A stretch of DNA of 64,000 nucleotides, taken from Tomitella biformata AHU 1821. GTDB taxonomy: Bacteria; Actinomycetota; Actinomycetes; Mycobacteriales; Mycobacteriaceae. This document shows, piece by piece, positions 22,648 through 31,172 of the stretch. The stretch is from contig NZ_BAVQ01000005.1 in assembly GCF_000524475.1 (NCBI RefSeq), positions 111,736 to 175,735 of the forward strand, given 5' to 3'. Both the position numbers and the translations under genes were made by a program. Numbering within the stretch: the first letter of the stretch is position 1; each line of letters starts with the position of its first letter. The notes beneath the pieces were generated by a model. The model saw nothing but the letters and a program-made list of their open reading frames with translations. It did not search any database and was not told where the DNA came from.

Positions 22648-23862
22648 ATGGCAATCTCAGACGTCGCGACATACTCGCACCTCTCCACCAGCGATATCGA
22701 GGGCCTGCGGGCTGAGCTAGACACAATTCGACGGGATGTCGAGAGCTCGCTGGGCGAGCGCGACTCCCGCTACATCCGGCGCACCATTCAGGCACAGCGG
22801 CTGATCGAGGTCGCATCGCGCGCGGTCATCTTCGGCTCCAAGTCGAAGACGGGCCTGGCGCTGGGCACCCTCGGGCTGGCGGTCGCGAAGAGCATCGAGA
22901 ACATGGAGATCGGGCACAACGTCAGCCACGGCCAGTGGGATTGGATGAACGAGCCCGAAATCCACTCCACCTCGTGGGAATGGGACATGGCATGCGCGTC
23001 GCCCCAGTGGAAGCATTACCACAACTATCTGCACCACAAATACACGAACGTGCTCGGCATGGACGAGGACATCGGGTTCGGTGTCATCCGCATGGCTCGC
23101 GACCAGGAATGGCGCCCGATCAACCTGATCCAGCCCCTCCAGAACCTGGTGCTGGCCATCGGGTTCGAGTGGGGCATCGGCATCCACGACATCAAGCTGG
23201 AGTACCTGAAGGGCACGCCCGAAGAGCGGGCGCACACCATCAGCCAGGTCAAGGAGTTCGTCCGCAAGGCTGGGCAGCAGCTGTTCAAGGACTACGTCCT
23301 GTTCCCCGCGCTGAGCGGCCGTCGATGGAAGCGGACGCTGGCCGCTAACGCGAGCGCGAACGTGGGCCGGAACCTCTGGACCTACGTCGTGATCTTCTGC
23401 GGGCACTTTCCGGACGGCGCGGAGAAGTTCACGATGGACGACATCGAGAACGAGACGCCCGGCGAGTGGTACCTCCGTCAGATGCTCGGCACGGCCAACA
23501 TCAACGCGGGGCCGGGCATGGCGTTTATGACCGGCAACCTCTGCTACCAGATTGAGCACCACCTGTTCCCGGATCTGCCGAGCAACCGCTACGGCGAGAT
23601 CAGCGACCGCGTCCGAACCCTGTGCGATAAATACGACCTGCCCTACAACACCGGGCCGCTCGCCGTGCAGTACCTTGAGGTGCTGCGGACTGTATTCAAG
23701 CTGTCGCTGCCGAACAGCTTCCTCACGGAGACCTCCGACAACGCCCCGGAGACCGCCTCGGAAAAGCGGTTCCCGAGGTTGCAGGAGGCAGTCGTCGATC
23801 CGGTGACGGGTCGCCGACGGGGCCTGCGCACCGCACTGCGGGAACTGCGCGCGGCCAGCTAA
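22648..23862 (+). CDS. desA3: Membrane stearoyl/acyl-CoA delta-9 desaturase (DesA3-like)
   Basis: Di-iron membrane desaturase introducing a cis double bond into long acyl-CoA. 404 residues with the three histidine boxes: HNVSHG (~residue 91), HNYLHH (~residue 128) and QIEHHLFPDLP (~residue 302). Two hydrophobic membrane-spanning stretches lie between boxes. It follows its presumed electron donor reductase and matches Rv3229c. The ribosome site GAAGGG lies about ten bases before ATG 22648. The last ~40 residues are hydrophilic. Confidence 0.93.
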   Translation: MAISDVATYSHLSTSDIEGLRAELDTIRRDVESSLGERDSRYIRRTIQAQRLIEVASRAVIFGSKSKTGLALGTLGLAVAKSIENMEIGHNVSHGQWDWMNEPEIHSTSWEWDMACASPQWKHYHNYLHHKYTNVLGMDEDIGFGVIRMARDQEWRPINLIQPLQNLVLAIGFEWGIGIHDIKLEYLKGTPEERAHTISQVKEFVRKAGQQLFKDYVLFPALSGRRWKRTLAANASANVGRNLWTYVVIFCGHFPDGAEKFTMDDIENETPGEWYLRQMLGTANINAGPGMAFMTGNLCYQIEHHLFPDLPSNRYGEISDRVRTLCDKYDLPYNTGPLAVQYLEVLRTVFKLSLPNSFLTETSDNAPETASEKRFPRLQEAVVDPVTGRRRGLRTALRELRAAS

Positions 23863-23872
23863 CGGGACTTCT

Positions 23873-24301
23873 CTACCGGGGCCGGAGCGCCACTATGGCG
23901 ATGGGCCGATTGGTCTTCGACTGATACTGGCCGTACTGGCCCCGGTTGATCTTGTTCATCCGCGCCCACATGCGCGCATAGTCGCTGTCGCCCGGGCGGA
24001 CCGTGCGCGCGGTGACCGGTAGCCGCTGGCGGCCGATCTGGATCTCGCAGTCCGGTTGCGACATCACATTGTGCAGCCAGCCGGGGGACCTGCGCGCGCC
24101 GCCGTTCGACGCGACCACCGTGTAGTCCTCGCCGTCGCGGCCGTAGATCAGCGCCGATGTGCGAGTCTCGCCGGTCTTGCGGCCAACCGAGCGCAGCAGC
24201 AGCGACGGCATGCCCATCATCATGCGGTGGCCAAGCCAACCGCCGGTTGACTCGTATATCTGCTGGTGCAGTTGGAGCGATTTGACGAAGAGGTTGGCCA
24301 T
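23873..24301 (-). CDS. F420-dependent (Ddn-type) nitroreductase family deazaflavin protein
   Basis: Small protein (142 residues) of the split-barrel family that uses coenzyme F420H2; Ddn of M. tuberculosis reduces menaquinone and activates nitroimidazoles. Family blocks visible: PSLLLRSVGRKTGETRTSALIYGRDGEDYTVVASNGGARRSPGWLHNV, then TARTVRPGDSDYARMWARMNKINRGQYGQYQSKTNRPIAIVAL. ATG 24301 starts just before the conserved N-terminal helix; an upstream in-frame ATG at 24358 adds 19 residues. It converges on desA3 with 10 bases between stops. The substrate is unknown. Confidence 0.87.
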   Translation of the reverse strand: MANLFVKSLQLHQQIYESTGGWLGHRMMMGMPSLLLRSVGRKTGETRTSALIYGRDGEDYTVVASNGGARRSPGWLHNVMSQPDCEIQIGRQRLPVTARTVRPGDSDYARMWARMNKINRGQYGQYQSKTNRPIAIVALRPR

Positions 24302-24422
24302 GCAGTGATTATGGCTGATGGGAGCGCGTCTGCTAGCGGACCGAATCAAGCTGCGCAAATGCCCTCGCTCAACCTCGGCCCGACTTCTGCCTACATCGAC
24401 GGGACTGCGGAGGTCCTGCCCG

Positions 24423-26348
24423 CTAGAACGGTGGTGGGTCGATTCCGCTGCCGTACTCGTCGCCCTTGTTGATCTTGTCGCCGATGCGGTATCGGACGAT
24501 GCCGTCGCGTGGGTCGGGCTCGGGCGGTGGCGGCTTTTCGGCTCGAAGGTGCGCGGGCCGCTCGATCGGAGGCAGAGGTGTCCTGTCGAGATGGATATTC
24601 GGTGGGGCGACGGTGGTCCGGAACCCGGCCGGCAGCGTTATCTGGACGTGCCCGGTAATAGAAGTCCAGATGAGAGCCGAACCGGCGAGACCGACGACTG
24701 TCCAGGTCCGAGCAGTCTTCAGCTGGTGATGGTGTTTGCACAAACATTGGAGATTTGACTCGATGGTCCATCCGCCGGCTCTCGGCCGATTCTGGTTGAA
24801 CGGCACCCTGTGGTCGATTTCGCAGCGCTTGGCGGGCCGGGTACAGGCGGGGAAGCGGCAGTGCCCATCGCGGGCGCGCACAAGCGCCTTCTGTGCGGCG
24901 GTGGGTCGATAGGTCAGGGCACCGTCTGGCGGGTGCTCGAACCCGCCGTGCCCGTCGGGGTGGATCCCGGCGGCGTCGGCCGGGTGGTGCTCGAGATGCA
25001 TCAGGATGCGATTGATAATGGTGCCGTCGCCAATCACCGATTTGCGTGGGGCGCAGCGGATCTGGTCGCGCCGATACCAGGCGGCGAGGGGGATCGGCGG
25101 GGCTGGCCGTGATCGGCCCAGGAGCATGCGGGTGTTGGCGGGCAGCGCGGTGCCCATAGCGGTGGCGCGGTGCTGCTCGGCCAATTTCTCTCGGGAGCAG
25201 TATTCGGTGTACTGCTGCTCGAGGTAGTCCTCGTACTCGGGATCTTCCTCGACGGGAAGATCTTCCCGGAGGTTGTCGGCCACGTCGGACTCGGGTGGGG
25301 TGGAGGCAGGCGGGGCGGACTCCGCTGGCGGGTCCACGAAGCCGCCGGAATCCTCGTCCTCCTGGTCGCCAGGATTGATGGTCTGCCAGTGTTCGGCGAG
25401 GCGCTTGCCCTCGTTGATCAGCAGCTGCCAGGTGGCGTCTTCCGCGAGCATGCGGGCGTAGTCCGGGCAGATCGGGCCATATCCGGCCAGCACCGCGGGG
25501 TTGTTCGCCAGCTGCATGAGCGTGGCCAGGTCGGCGTGGACGTAGACGTGGGGCTTGTTCCGGGGCTGGTGGGTGGTCTGCAGGAAGTGGGGGCAGGCGT
25601 CACGTCCACAACGGCAGGGGATCGCGTGCTCGCCGCGGGTGAGGGCGAGGAATGCGTCGGCGCGTCGCTGGCCGGCGTTGCGGGGGTCCTGCTCGCAGAC
25701 GGTGGCGGCGACCTCGTCGATCATCGCCTCGAGGTTTATCGCCTCATCCGCGGTGAGGAAGGCCTCGAACCATGCCATCCCGAAGGGCGCGTTGCGTCGG
25801 CGGGTGCGCCGACGTGCCTTGCCGACTTGGTGGCGGTGGGCGGCGAGGTCGGGATCGTGGGCGATGAGGATGCGTTCGATCTCGGCGAGCAGCGGGCCGG
25901 GGGTCAGCTTACGGGCTGCGGCGAGCAGTTCGTCCTCGATGGCGGCGATGGTGTGCTTCTCGATCTCGTCGAGTGCGCTGGAGATAGCGGCGACGCGTCG
26001 GTAGTTGAGGTCGCCCGCAAGGAACGCGTCCGTGATTTTCGGGGTGCGGTGGGTGAGCATCTCGCCGATTTTGAGATAGGTGGTTGCGACGGTCTCGGTG
26101 CAAGTGGTGGCGATAGCAATGTCGGTGATGGCGATCTCCCGGAGGAGGTGTTCGCTGACGCCGAGGGTGCGGAGGCACTTCATGCGGAAGTCGGCGAGGG
26201 CCGCGGTTTTCAGGAGCCGTTGTGCGGTGGCGCGGTTCTCCATCCGGTCGAGTTCGACGAGGTCGTCGCGGACCGCGTCGGGCAGGGTTTGGAGGCCGGT
26301 GGACACGACGGTCCCCAGTCTCTCCAGCACCTCCCGGCAGTAGCCCAT
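24423..26348 (-). CDS. DUF222 / HNH endonuclease domain protein (13E12 repeat family)
   Basis: A 641-residue protein of the actinobacterial DUF222-HNH family, called 13E12 repeat in M. tuberculosis where copies are multicopy. N-terminal DUF222 helices: residues ~1-350 (DLVELDRMENRATAQRLLKTAALADF, RRVAAISSALDEIEKHTI). A proline/acid-rich linker follows. The C-terminal HNH domain (~490-545) reads CRFPACTRPAKRCEIDHRVPFNQ and then NLQCLCKHHHQLKT. No linked transposase or inverted repeats were seen. Start ATG 26348; ATG 26384 adds 12 residues. It may be a nuclease of a selfish element, though its role is unknown. A 403-codon antisense frame across it is treated as a shadow. Confidence 0.87.
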   Translation of the reverse strand: MGYCREVLERLGTVVSTGLQTLPDAVRDDLVELDRMENRATAQRLLKTAALADFRMKCLRTLGVSEHLLREIAITDIAIATTCTETVATTYLKIGEMLTHRTPKITDAFLAGDLNYRRVAAISSALDEIEKHTIAAIEDELLAAARKLTPGPLLAEIERILIAHDPDLAAHRHQVGKARRRTRRRNAPFGMAWFEAFLTADEAINLEAMIDEVAATVCEQDPRNAGQRRADAFLALTRGEHAIPCRCGRDACPHFLQTTHQPRNKPHVYVHADLATLMQLANNPAVLAGYGPICPDYARMLAEDATWQLLINEGKRLAEHWQTINPGDQEDEDSGGFVDPPAESAPPASTPPESDVADNLREDLPVEEDPEYEDYLEQQYTEYCSREKLAEQHRATAMGTALPANTRMLLGRSRPAPPIPLAAWYRRDQIRCAPRKSVIGDGTIINRILMHLEHHPADAAGIHPDGHGGFEHPPDGALTYRPTAAQKALVRARDGHCRFPACTRPAKRCEIDHRVPFNQNRPRAGGWTIESNLQCLCKHHHQLKTARTWTVVGLAGSALIWTSITGHVQITLPAGFRTTVAPPNIHLDRTPLPPIERPAHLRAEKPPPPEPDPRDGIVRYRIGDKINKGDEYGSGIDPPPF

Positions 26349-26537
26349 GTATTCGATTTTACTCGGATGAAAGCTCGTTAGCAAGAGATTTCTATAGTTG
26401 AACTCTGGATCACCGCTGGTCCCGGAGAGAATGGGCCACCTGGCCAGCCGCGAGAGCCGCCAGCTTGCGGACGGCTACTCGTTGCCGGCGCGGGGATTCG
26501 CGTAACCGAGTATGGGCGCTCGGTAGACTCGGACACC

Positions 26538-27296
26538 ATGCAGACCAGCGTGTTGACGGCGATCCCCAATGGTGTCGAGATCGCCTACCGGCGCGTGGAG
26601 CCACGCGTGCCCACCCACCCCACACCGATCGCCCTGGTGCACGGGATGGGCGGGGACAGCCGGACCTGGGACGGCGTCGCGAGGAGCTTGGCGCGACAGG
26701 GACGGACCGTGATCGCTGTCGATCTGCGCGGTCATGGCCGTAGCGCGCGGGCGCCGTCCTATCGGTTCGGGGACCTGGCCCAAGACGTCGCCGGGCTGTG
26801 CGAGCACCTGGGGCTGGAGCAGGTGGACCTCGTCGGGCATTCCCTGGGCGGGGTGACCGCGTCCCTGGTGGCACAGCAGCGGTCGGACCTGGTGCGAAGG
26901 CTTGTGCTGGAAGAGATGCCGGTGCCGCTGCAGGCGGGCGACCCGGCCCCGGTGGTGCCGCGGCATCGGCCGTCGCGCACGGAGCTGTGGAACGCCGCCA
27001 CGGGGCTGCTGCGCAACCCGCGCGGGGTGCTCGCGTTCGACCGCGCGCTGACCGATCCCGCGATGTCCCAGTTCCAATCGCCCAATCCGCAGTGGTGGGA
27101 GGGGCTGCCCAAGCTTCAAGCGCCGACGCTGTTCCTGCGGGGGGCGCGTCCGGGCAGCATGGTGGACCCGCGACTATTGGCGGACATGACCGCGACGGTG
27201 GAGCGAATCACGGTGCGGGACTTCGACTGCGGCCACAGCATCCACCGCGACCGCAGTCGGGAGTTCCGCGCCGCGGTGGAACAGTTCCTGGCCTAG
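26538..27296 (+). CDS. Alpha/beta hydrolase
   Basis: A 252-residue alpha/beta-hydrolase-fold protein. The nucleophile elbow is VGHSLGG (Ser ~98) after the usual LVHGMGGDSRTWDG oxyanion region and VIAVDLRGHGRS strand. The late acidic residue (SMVDPRLL) and the His in DCGHSIHRDRSREF complete a plausible triad. No signal peptide or membrane segment. Substrate unknown. It is isolated: divergent from the HNH gene with 189 bases between, and convergent with the SnoaL-like gene across a long hairpin. Confidence 0.82.
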   Translation: MQTSVLTAIPNGVEIAYRRVEPRVPTHPTPIALVHGMGGDSRTWDGVARSLARQGRTVIAVDLRGHGRSARAPSYRFGDLAQDVAGLCEHLGLEQVDLVGHSLGGVTASLVAQQRSDLVRRLVLEEMPVPLQAGDPAPVVPRHRPSRTELWNAATGLLRNPRGVLAFDRALTDPAMSQFQSPNPQWWEGLPKLQAPTLFLRGARPGSMVDPRLLADMTATVERITVRDFDCGHSIHRDRSREFRAAVEQFLA

Positions 27297-27306
27297 CCCC
27301 CAACGA

Positions 27307-27363
27307 CGAGTGCGCAGTTGCTCGGCTGCCCCAACGAAGGCGGCTCGAACAACTGCGCACTCG
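27307..27363. terminator. Long intergenic hairpin between convergent genes
   Basis: CGAGTGCGCAGTTG (27307-27320) and CAACTGCGCACTCG (27350-27363) are perfect 14-base reverse complements. The inner part (CTCGGCTGCC against GGCGGCTCGA) pairs imperfectly. It lies between two convergent genes and lacks a T-run, so it may be a terminator or a dispersed palindrome. Confidence 0.65.
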
Positions 27364-27376
27364 CGACCGAGATAGA

Positions 27377-27787
27377 TCAGGCGGGCCGGTACGTCTTCAT
27401 TGCCCGCTCTAATTCCCAGAACGCGCGCAGAGACTGCAGCTTGCCCTCGGCATTGGCGCGGTAGATGAACACACCCTCGGCGTCCACCACCGAGCCGGCG
27501 ATGGTGGTCGTGATCAGACCGATGTTCGCGACCTCGTCCCCGCAGGCCACCGAGTCCTTGATGTGGAACTCGATGGACTCGGTCTGCGCGATCGCCATGT
27601 CCCAGAACGCTGCGATGGCCGCGGGGCCGTGATGGCCCTTGCCCTCGGGGTCGAAACCGGACTTGCCGACGGGGTCCTCGACCCAGCCGTCCTCGGCGAA
27701 CAGGGCCAGCCAGTCGGCCTTGTTCTTAGCTCCGACGGCCGCCATGGAGCGGGCGGCCAGCAGGCGCGCGGGGTGGTCCAGGGTCAT
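27377..27787 (-). CDS. SnoaL-like / NTF2-fold protein
   Basis: A 136-residue protein with the cone-shaped NTF2/ketosteroid-isomerase-like fold: LFAEDGWVEDPVGKSGFDPEGKGHHGPAAIAAFWD near the N-terminus and strands VACGDEVANIGLITTT and GVFIYRANAEGKLQSLRAFWE. Its ATG overlaps the stop of the upstream thiolase-fold gene (ATGA), so it is the last gene of a coupled operon with two thiolase-like proteins and an OB-fold protein. Context suggests a steroid or steroid-CoA ligand; a dehydratase or isomerase role is inference. Confidence 0.8.
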   Translation of the reverse strand: MTLDHPARLLAARSMAAVGAKNKADWLALFAEDGWVEDPVGKSGFDPEGKGHHGPAAIAAFWDMAIAQTESIEFHIKDSVACGDEVANIGLITTTIAGSVVDAEGVFIYRANAEGKLQSLRAFWELERAMKTYRPA

Positions 27788-28980
27788 TTGGCCGACTCTG
27801 GCTTGTCCGCGCCAACCACCCACATCGAGAAGTATTGCGAGCCACCGCCATACGCATGGCCGAGCGCCTTGCGGGCGCCCGCCACCTGGTGGGCCCCGGC
27901 CTTGTCGGTCACCTGGATGACGGACTCCGCGAAGCGGATCATGCCCGACGCGCCGATGGGGTTCGAGGACAACACCCCGCCCGACGCGTTGACGGGCAGC
28001 TTGCCGCCGATTGCCGTCTCGCCGGCCTCGGTGAGCTTCCACCCCTCGTGCTCGTTGGCGAAGCCCAGGTTCTCCAGCCACATGGGTTCGAACCAGGAGA
28101 ACGGCACGTAGATCTCGGCGCAGTCGATCTCGTCGATGGGGTTGGTGATGCCGGCCTCGGCCCACAGCGCCGCCGCGGCGTCGCGGCCCGCCTGGGGGCT
28201 GACGTGGTTGCGCCCGGAGTACGAGGTGGGCTCGGTGCGCATCGCGGTGGCGTGGATCCAGGCGACCGTGCCGCCCGCCGCGACGGTGTCCTCCGCTGCG
28301 GCCTCGTCGCCGATCACCATGGCGCACGCGCCATCTGAGGACGGGCAGGTCTCATCGAAGCGGATCGGGTCCCACAGCATGGGGGACTGCTGCACGGACT
28401 CGACGGTGATATCCGGCTGGTGCAGGTGCGCCAGGGGGTTCAGAGCCCCGTTGCGGCGATCCTTGGTCGCGACGATCGCGCCGATGTGGTTGGGCGCGCC
28501 GGACTCCCGGATATAGGAGCGCACGTGCGGGGCGAAGTAGCCGCCCGCGCCCGCGCCGACGGGCTTGTTGAACGGCACCGCGATCGACAGCGCCCACATG
28601 GCGTTGGACTCGGACTGCTTCTCCCACGCCACCACCAGCACGCGGCGATGGATGCCGGACTTGACCATCTTGGAGCCGACGATGGCGGTGGTGCCGCCGA
28701 CCGAGCCCGCGGTGTGCACGCGCAGCAGCGGCTTGCCCACCGCGCCAAGGGCATCCGCGGTGGCGAGCTCTGGCATCATGACGCCCTCGAACAGGTCGGG
28801 GGCCTTGCCGACGATGACGGCGTCGATGTCGTCCCAGCCAACCTTCGCGTCCGCCATGGCGCGGTCGATCGCCTCGCGGCACAGTGCCGCCATGGTCACG
28901 TCGTGGCGTTTGGAGACGTATTTGGTCTGGCCGGTGCCGAGGACGGCAGCGAGCTTCTTCGGCGTCGAATTCTCAGCCAT
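27784..28980 (-). CDS. ltp3: Thiolase-fold steroid-CoA protein, Ltp3-like (no nucleophilic cysteine seen)
   Basis: A 398-residue thiolase-fold protein matching the M. tuberculosis Rv3523 (ltp3) position within the KstR regulon. The N-terminal half has AVLGTGQTKY and the DDIDAVIVGKAPDLF stretch. At the point where thiolases carry the active Cys, the sequence reads VHTAGSVGGTTAIVGSKM, with no Cys. The late GHP loop reads SSNPIGASGM. This argues against ordinary thiolysis; family members such as Ltp2 act as aldolases with a DUF35 partner. Stop and start are coupled on both sides (ATGA and TAATG). Function in cholesterol side-chain or ring degradation is inferred from context. Confidence 0.86.
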   Translation of the reverse strand: MAENSTPKKLAAVLGTGQTKYVSKRHDVTMAALCREAIDRAMADAKVGWDDIDAVIVGKAPDLFEGVMMPELATADALGAVGKPLLRVHTAGSVGGTTAIVGSKMVKSGIHRRVLVVAWEKQSESNAMWALSIAVPFNKPVGAGAGGYFAPHVRSYIRESGAPNHIGAIVATKDRRNGALNPLAHLHQPDITVESVQQSPMLWDPIRFDETCPSSDGACAMVIGDEAAAEDTVAAGGTVAWIHATAMRTEPTSYSGRNHVSPQAGRDAAAALWAEAGITNPIDEIDCAEIYVPFSWFEPMWLENLGFANEHEGWKLTEAGETAIGGKLPVNASGGVLSSNPIGASGMIRFAESVIQVTDKAGAHQVAGARKALGHAYGGGSQYFSMWVVGADKPESAK

Positions 28981-30077
28981 TAGTTCCGCCCTTCCAGGAC
29001 GCATACGAGGTTCTGCTGGAGGAGCGGGCCGCTGGTGGCGTGGGCGAGGGCGCGACGGTCGGTGCCCTCCATCACGCGGGTGGCCGCGCGGCCGATGCGC
29101 TCGAGGCCGGCCGCGAACATGGGATTGCCGCTGAGGGCTCCGCCCGACGGGTTGATCACAATGGCATCCCCGGCGGCCCCATCCAATCCCATTGCCGCGC
29201 GCAGGATCAGCTCCTGGTGCGTGAAGGGCGCGTGCAGCTCCGCGACGGTGATGCCGTCGAGGCTGCCGCCCGTCGCACGCTCGGCCGCGATGGTCGCGGA
29301 CGGCGCGGTGGTCAGGTCTCGGCCGCCCAGTTCGGCGGAGTCGATGCGGTGGTCGAAGCCGGTGATCCACGCGGGACGCTCGCACAGCTCGTACGCGCGG
29401 GGGCCACGGGCCAGGATCACGGCGGCGGCGCCGTCGGTGATCGGCGCGCAGTCGTGCTTGCGCAGAGGGTCGGCGATCATCGGCTGGGCGAGCAGCTCGT
29501 CAACTGAGACCGAACCGGCAAGCTGGGCGCCGGGATTGGACAGAGCATCCGTGCGTGAGCGCCTGGACACCTCGGCCATGTCCTTCTCGTCCCACAGTCC
29601 GGCGTCGATGCCGAGGCGGGCCTGCAGGCCCGCCATGGACACCGAGTCCGGCCACAGCGGCGCAACGACATAAGGGTCCGTCTGCAGCGCAAGGGTTTTG
29701 CGCAAATTGCCGGCGGAGGACTTGCCGAAGCCGTAGACCAGCGCGGTCTCGGCCTCGCCCGTCAGGAGCTTGACGTAGGCCTCGTACATTGCCCACGCGG
29801 CGTCCATCTCGACATGGGACTCGTCGATCGGCGGCACTGCGCCGATCGCGTCCACGGAGGAGATGAAGGAGAACGCGCGTCCCGAGAGGTAGTCCGAGGA
29901 GCCGGAGCACCAGAAGTCGATATCGGAGCGCGTGATGCCCAGATCCGCGTAGAGCTGCTGGAAGATCGGCACCAGCATCTCGGTGCCGTTGGTGGTGCCG
30001 GGCGTCTGCCGCACACCGGGGGCCTGGCAGAAGCCGACTATGGCGATATCGTCGGGGCCCGGCTGGAAAGTTGTCAT
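28980..30077 (-). CDS. ltp4: Thiolase-fold steroid-CoA protein, Ltp4-like (no nucleophilic cysteine seen)
   Basis: A 365-residue thiolase-fold protein corresponding to Rv3522 (ltp4). Features: IAIVGFCQAPGV at the start, the segment ESHVEMDAAWAMYEAYVKLLTGEAETALVYGFGKSS where a catalytic Cys would lie but Asp-Ala is found, ELHAPFTHQELIL, and NPSGGALSGNPMFAAGLERI where GHP is replaced by GNP. Its paralogue downstream shows the same losses, so the two may form a heteromer. The ATG 30077 start is 11 bases after the stop of the OB-fold gene; the end overlaps the next start by one base. Confidence 0.85.
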   Translation of the reverse strand: MTTFQPGPDDIAIVGFCQAPGVRQTPGTTNGTEMLVPIFQQLYADLGITRSDIDFWCSGSSDYLSGRAFSFISSVDAIGAVPPIDESHVEMDAAWAMYEAYVKLLTGEAETALVYGFGKSSAGNLRKTLALQTDPYVVAPLWPDSVSMAGLQARLGIDAGLWDEKDMAEVSRRSRTDALSNPGAQLAGSVSVDELLAQPMIADPLRKHDCAPITDGAAAVILARGPRAYELCERPAWITGFDHRIDSAELGGRDLTTAPSATIAAERATGGSLDGITVAELHAPFTHQELILRAAMGLDGAAGDAIVINPSGGALSGNPMFAAGLERIGRAATRVMEGTDRRALAHATSGPLLQQNLVCVLEGRN

Positions 30078-30088
30078 CAGGTCCTCAA

Positions 30089-31075
30089 TCACAGGTGCAG
30101 CGAGTAGGTGTCGAAAGCCGCGTCGGGCTCGCCGTTGGGCTCGTAGTGCGTGATGTTCTCGCCCGTCATGCCCCACTCCTCGCGGGGCTTCCAGACCGCG
30201 CGCACCCGCATGCCCATGCGGACCTGGTCGGCGTCGATGCCGAGGATCAGGTGCAGGAACGGGATGTCCGCACCGTCGAGCAGCACGTAGGCCGCCACGT
30301 ACGGAGGCTTGATGCGCTGGCCGGGGAACGGCACGTTGACGATGCAGAAGGTGGTGACGGTGCCGTGGTCGGACAGCTCGACCTCGTCCGTCGTCGGGAG
30401 TCCGTGGGTGGGGCTGGCGCCGCGCGGGGGCACGTAGATCTTGTCGGTGGCGGGGCAGCGGGCGCCGATGATGCGGCCCTCGCCGAGCGCGCGCAGGTAG
30501 CTGGACTCCTGGGCGGAGACGGAGTGCTGGATGTTGAGCTCGATGGGGGTGACAATCATCTTGATCGCGGCCTCGTTCAGGAAAGTGGCCAAGTCTCCGG
30601 AAGAAGCGGTTTCTAAAACAAGTTCACCCGGCTCGAAGCAGGCGATGTCGTTGATGTGGCCGACGGTCTCCGCGGCCCAGCGAACCTTGACGCGCATGCC
30701 GGTGGACATGGCCTCGGGGCCGGGGGCCGATACCGCGTGCAGGATCGAGGTGTCCGCGCCGTCGAGCTGGATTAGCGCGAACGCGAAGGGCTCGGCCAGC
30801 GGGTGCTCGGGGCCTGGATTCGGGACCCACGACCACGTCTTGACGGTGCCCGTGCCTGCGACCTCGACGAATTCTGCTAGCGGTGCCGCAGTCACCGGGT
30901 CATACTCGACAGGTGGCACGTGCACCCTGCCGTCGCTGCCGCGGACGCCGACGATGCGGCGACTGCGTAATGCTCCAAGGAACCGGCCGATGATCGGGCC
31001 AACTGAGCGCGTGTAGTCGAATTGAAGATCGAGGGACGCACTGAGAGGCTCGAGCTCGGGAGTGTCCATTTCCAT
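30089..31075 (-). CDS. Tandem OB-fold (DUF35-like) protein, Rv3521-like
   Basis: A 328-residue protein with two copies of the DUF35-type rubredoxin-like plus OB-fold unit. Copy 1 runs ~20-160 (FLGALRSRRIVGVRGSDGRVHVPPVEYDP, SWVPNPGPEHPL, FALIQLDGADTSILHAV). Copy 2 runs ~180-328 (YLRALGEGRIIGARCPATDKIYVPPRG, TTFCIVNVPFPGQ, AAYVLLDGADIPFLHLI). The zinc-ribbon cysteines are almost entirely lost. DUF35 proteins bind thiolase-fold or hydratase partners, and the two downstream genes are thiolase-fold, so a complex is likely. ATG 31075 is used; 31069 and 31096 are alternatives. A KstR-like site lies upstream. Confidence 0.85.
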   Translation of the reverse strand: MEMDTPELEPLSASLDLQFDYTRSVGPIIGRFLGALRSRRIVGVRGSDGRVHVPPVEYDPVTAAPLAEFVEVAGTGTVKTWSWVPNPGPEHPLAEPFAFALIQLDGADTSILHAVSAPGPEAMSTGMRVKVRWAAETVGHINDIACFEPGELVLETASSGDLATFLNEAAIKMIVTPIELNIQHSVSAQESSYLRALGEGRIIGARCPATDKIYVPPRGASPTHGLPTTDEVELSDHGTVTTFCIVNVPFPGQRIKPPYVAAYVLLDGADIPFLHLILGIDADQVRMGMRVRAVWKPREEWGMTGENITHYEPNGEPDAAFDTYSLHL

Positions 31076-31105
31076 GACGCTCTTTCGAATGCTCACAACA
31101 TCGAG

Positions 31106-31119
31106 TAGAACAGGTTCTC
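31106..31119. promoter_or_regulatory. Predicted KstR operator (divergent promoter)
   Basis: TAGAACAGGTTCTC matches the KstR consensus TnnAACnnGTTnnA at all but the last fixed base. It lies between the divergent OB-fold gene (start 31075) and the F420 oxidoreductase gene (start 31173). Control by KstR, with derepression by 3-oxo-cholestenoyl-CoA, is inferred. Confidence 0.75.
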
Positions 31120-31172
31120 ATTCGTACGGCAAGCGCTTTCCCAAGGAATGCGCAGAAATCGGGAGTTCACGC

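Noticed and set aside
24423..26348. Treating the HNH gene as an insertion sequence
   Set aside because: No terminal inverted repeats, target duplication or transposase; only the DUF222-HNH gene is present.
25170..26381. A 403-codon open frame opposite the DUF222/HNH gene
   Set aside because: Glycine/valine-rich, no family features, entirely antisense to a recognised gene.
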